A stretch of DNA of 64,000 nucleotides from Trifolium pratense (Eukaryota; Streptophyta; Magnoliopsida; Fabales; Fabaceae): the NCBI RefSeq assembly GCF_020283565.1, contig NC_060059.1, positions 8,997,501 to 9,061,500 of the forward strand, in the 5' to 3' direction. The notes under the pieces were generated by a model, which saw only the letters and a list, made by a program, of their open reading frames with translations, made no database searches and was not told the origin of the DNA. Both the position numbers and the translations under genes were made by a program. Shown here piece after piece: positions 60,872 through 64,000 of the stretch. Positions within the stretch are counted from its first letter, which is position 1; every line of letters starts with the position of its first letter.

Positions 60872-63800
60872 TCATCCACTCAAACTCTTAACAATCTCGG
60901 CGAGGGCTGAGTACGTTCCAACCGAAGAACACACAGCTCCTACTATAATAATTCCAATGCAAAGTCCTCTCTGTAGTCATGAAATGAAAGCAGCGTCACG
61001 TCACACTTTAATTCATTAGAGCTACTACAAAAAATATTTCATAATTCTTCTAGCGTTGTTATACAACAAGATAGCAGATATTTCGTATACACATTTCATT
61101 TTCATCTCAGTCTCATAATTTGTGTAAAGAGAGGAATTGGATTACATGCAGTCGGACTGCATGCAGTCAGCAATTTTGAACCGTCTGATCTCAAATCTTA
61201 AGAAAATTCTGAGATGACATCTAGACCATCCGATCAAGATTGGACCTTGGACGACCTGAAACTTACTGACTGCATGACTGCACTGTTTTTTGACTGCACA
61301 TAATCCAGGTCCGTAAAAAGATCCTACCTTCATATAGCTTATTTATAGTAATGGTTTGATAGTAGCCACATTTATTCATACATGATTTACAATGAGTACT
61401 ATTACGAAGGGTGTATTTGTGAATGTGTCATACCTGTAATCGCGTGACCTTACCCCGCAAGATTCTTAGGTAACAAACACATGGTAATATCAAAGTCTGC
61501 ATACAAGGTTGATGTTAATTAATAAAATGATATGGTCAATAATTCAAGGAGATATAACAGAAAAAATGAAGGGAACTTACTACAAGCATTGTAAGTAAAG
61601 ATCCAATTAAGGACATAACCAAACCTGCAAAGAATAATTAAACATGTTATCTCTATAACATAGTGCAACTATGTCGCATTACAATTACAATGATCGATTG
61701 ATTAAGACTCACCAAAAAAGGGAACTGAGAGACCAATAACAAGGGTAGAAAATACAAGGCCTGTTCTGATGAAAATTGAATATAGGTAAGACTTTGCATG
61801 GTTTGCCGGTATCAACTCTTCGAGACTCATTGCCACTGGAGATATAGTCAACGCATACGTAAAGATGCTAGTTAAGAAAAACCATCTTTCTTCATCTGCA
61901 GTGTAAGAATACTCTATGAAGAGAATGCAAGACAAAATCATAAATTAAGATGAATAATTTTTTCCATCTCTATGTATGTATATAAAGGATATTTGGTAAA
62001 TGGATTAACCACCTGCAAAAATAGAAGTTGCAGAAAATAATGTTAGCAATTTATAGTGGTTGATTAGTTTCTAAAGTATAGTGTAGTGAGAAAATAGCCG
62101 CAATAGAATGTAGAATTGGTATACCGTAGTCCAGACAGCAATCTTGGTTGCAACCAAGTCTTGTGGCAGGTTAAGAGTGAATTGAGAGAGAGTATCGTCT
62201 CCAAACATTTTGTATCCCATAAAAGCACCGCCAGCATATAGTAAGGTACAAACTCCAAAACTACCAGAAAATCATACATTGTATTTAGATAGATTCAGAA
62301 ACATTCCTTCGGAATTATAAACCACGGCTTAAATTAATGTTTTGTTTACCATGCTACTAGTACTGCAGGAAACTGGTTTGGATTTGCCATGGAAGTATAA
62401 ATATTTGGGAAAACAGCATGACCGGAATAACAGTAACCGTAAAGACCAATAGCTACCGGAAGAGTTGCAAGATTGAGTGTTGTCCCTGAGCGTTGAAAGC
62501 CAACGTCTTCTACGCCGATCCATAACAAGCACAGAACCACTAAAACGGATGCTATAACTCCACCAGCTATAACAAACATGGTAAATAAATGGTTATAATA
62601 AGCTCGGATAATAACCAAAGCATTAAGTCATTCTTTGAACAAAAATAAGTGTTACCTGAGATGTAACTAAGAATGCTTAGGTCACGGAGCCAAACTGTAG
62701 GAAGAACAGCCAAGGCAGCAACCACAGCAAAGAGCGTTTGCGGACTCAACTCGATTCCACCTAAATTTAAGTATGCATTTGGAAACAAAGAAGCCAAGTT
62801 GTCTCCCTCCAAAATTATATATTCAATGCAACAGCCCTGCAGGACAACATAATTTTAACTTACAAAACTTATGGTCGAAGGCAGACGAACAAAACTTATG
62901 ACAACTTAATTTTACTATTGTGGATTATCCATCTCCTGCTATTTGAGCAAAGATAGACCTACTTACATATAATTCGACGTACAGTACTATCTGCATCCAC
63001 AAATAAGGGGAAATCGTAAGAAATTGATATTAAACACCAATGCAAACCACCAAAAACATGCAAGAACGAAGGAAAAGATCACAAGAATATATAGATGAGC
63101 ATAAAGACTTACTGAAATAGCGATACGTCCGGTAGTACCAAAAGCAGCTTGGCCAATGTCAGGGTATGTTTCAAGGCCAGGTTCGCTGTCCAAGCAAGAA
63201 CGCAAGAGCAATCCGGTATAAAAGGAAATGATTCCAAAAATGAACAAAATGGAAAGTCCAACCCATCCACCTTCTTTAGCAGCATAAGGGGTTGAAAGGA
63301 TTCCTACTCCACAAAGAACGTTTATGCCTGCAAAATCGAAAATAAGATCAAGGCAAACACAAATTTGTGATTTTTAGTGCATTGCTTAGTTGTCAAGTAT
63401 GTGATGTCAATACCCCCAAGTGCACATGTTCTCAGATCAACATATCTAGAATTTTCACATACAGATTATTTTTAATTTTTTTGTTATTAACCCTCTGGTT
63501 CCCTGAGAAGGGAGGCCCGGTAATCCAGAGTTCGGCCACGAGGTAAGTAAAGTCTGGCCAAGGTAATAATGATAAGAAGGAAAAATCTTCAATAACTTGG
63601 TAAAAATTGAGCAAAATCTGTGCTAAAAGAGCAAGAGCAAGCCAAGGTTCAATTACTAACCATTAAGCACAGCCTGTCCGTAAGAGCAGTGTCGAGAAGG
63701 AACTTCATGACAAACCTTGGATTCTGTCTTAAGCAAAGAAGACTTTCTAGAAAGGGGAGGAAGCAAGGCGCGAGAGCTGCGTCTTTGTGGCGGCTCATCT

Positions 63801-63965
63801 TCTATTGTCTGTATAAGAGGTTTTGTAACCGAAGGAAGAACTTCAGGAGTGTGCCTCCTTGTTAAAGATGTAGAAAGGAAGGAACTGCTTAATCTTGACA
63901 ATGAAGAAGTTCCTAGAAATCCAATATTTGGTGATGGTACACTACTGTATAGATCAATAGATTGC
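60872..63965 (-). CDS. AVT1: AVT1-type vacuolar amino-acid transporter (5' end outside the window)
   Basis: Proton-coupled amino-acid carrier of the AAAP family in the vacuolar membrane. Exons, 5' to 3': 63965-63661 (first in the window; its acceptor at 63966 shows at least one more exon to the right), 63327-63113, 62990-62967, 62836-62656, 62566-62350, 62260-62125, 62012-61993, 61858-61713, 61624-61581, 61496-61434, 60970-60872. The N-terminus is Ser/Arg-rich and cytosolic (SRLSSSFLSTSLTRRHTPEVL). The transporter core opens with NGINVLCGVGILSTPYAAKEGGW, and about ten membrane helices follow (e.g. LFIFGIISFYTGLLL, LPVAIGLYGYCYSGHAVFP, NPFTKYALTISPVAMSLEEL, SLIGSLLTML). It ends LAEIVKSLSG. The 20-nt exon 61993-62012 is followed by a U12 AT-AC intron. 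No missing residues were noticed. Confidence 0.93.
61139..61306. mobile_element. MITE in AVT1 intron 10
   Basis: The ends GGATTACATGCAGTC and RC GGATTATGTGCAGTC are inverted repeats, and the inside repeats GCATGCAGTC-type words. It is 168 bp and non-coding. No clear target duplication, so the superfamily is not assigned. Confidence 0.65.
61859..61992 (-). other. U12-type AT-AC intron in AVT1
   Basis: On the gene strand the intron starts ATATCCTTT, the U12 AT-AC donor consensus, and ends TTTTCTTAACTAGCATCTTTAC. TTCTTAAC is a good U12 branch site about 12 nt from the AC end. Joining ACCAA|G gives NPFTKYALTISP, the family sequence. No GT donor near exon 7 gives this frame. Confidence 0.92.
63488..63570 (-). 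mobile_element. SINE-like fragment in an AVT1 intron
   Basis: The reverse complement contains GGCCAGACTTTACTTACCTC, GGCCGAACTCTGGATTACC and GGAACCAGAGGGTTAATAAC, the 3' body of the SINE family at 16870-17000 and 31740-31872. Confidence 0.55.
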
Positions 63966-64000
63966 CTGAAATATCAATAGAAATAACACAACATAAGTAT

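Overview
This window is nuclear DNA from a flowering plant. The genes are split by AT-rich introns, splice sites are mostly GT-AG, and the spaces between genes are full of short transposons. Protein similarity and the repeat families (tRNA-derived SINEs, GGTCCCTTA-type MITEs) point to a papilionoid legume close to Medicago; this is inference, not proof. There is no prokaryotic operon, CRISPR array or phage module. I found no wholly new biological system. The notable content is unusual gene structures, decayed gene copies and nested transposons.

Layout, left to right: an ELF6-type JmjC histone demethylase (+, 267-8258); a single-exon cytoplasmic pseudokinase (+, 10591-11817); about 6 kb of nested transposons (13.2-17.7 kb); a mitochondrial DNL/Tim15-type zinc-finger protein (+, 18192-19820); a complete 554-bp hAT element; an organellar GET3/ArsA-type ATPase (+, 21862-25965) that converges on an ABCG28-type half-size ABC transporter (-, 26973-33491); a Copia RNase H relic; an OTU-domain deubiquitinase (+, 37369-43080) carrying a plastid rpoC2 fragment and a MITE in its introns; a single-exon E-class PPR protein (+, 44509-46674); a broken second copy of ELF6 (47623-51807); a Pumilio RNA-binding protein (-, 52693-58468); and a vacuolar AVT1-type amino-acid transporter (-, 60872 to 63965, continuing past the right edge).

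All multi-exon models were built by hand from splice signals and reading-frame continuity. The exon lengths sum to whole codons in every complete model: ELF6 1490 aa, DNL 174 aa, GET3 408 aa, ABCG 1103 aa, OTU 361 aa and Pumilio 972 aa. Two unusual introns stand out. A U12-type AT-AC intron lies in the AVT1 gene, and a GC-AG intron lies in the GET3 gene.

The genes do not form one pathway. They cover chromatin, mitochondrial and plastid protein handling, membrane transport, ubiquitin removal and RNA control. From memory, several neighbours match Arabidopsis neighbours (ELF6/OTU9, GET3c/ABCG28, GET3b/APUM4), so the window looks like an old gene block later enlarged by transposons and a segmental ELF6 duplication.
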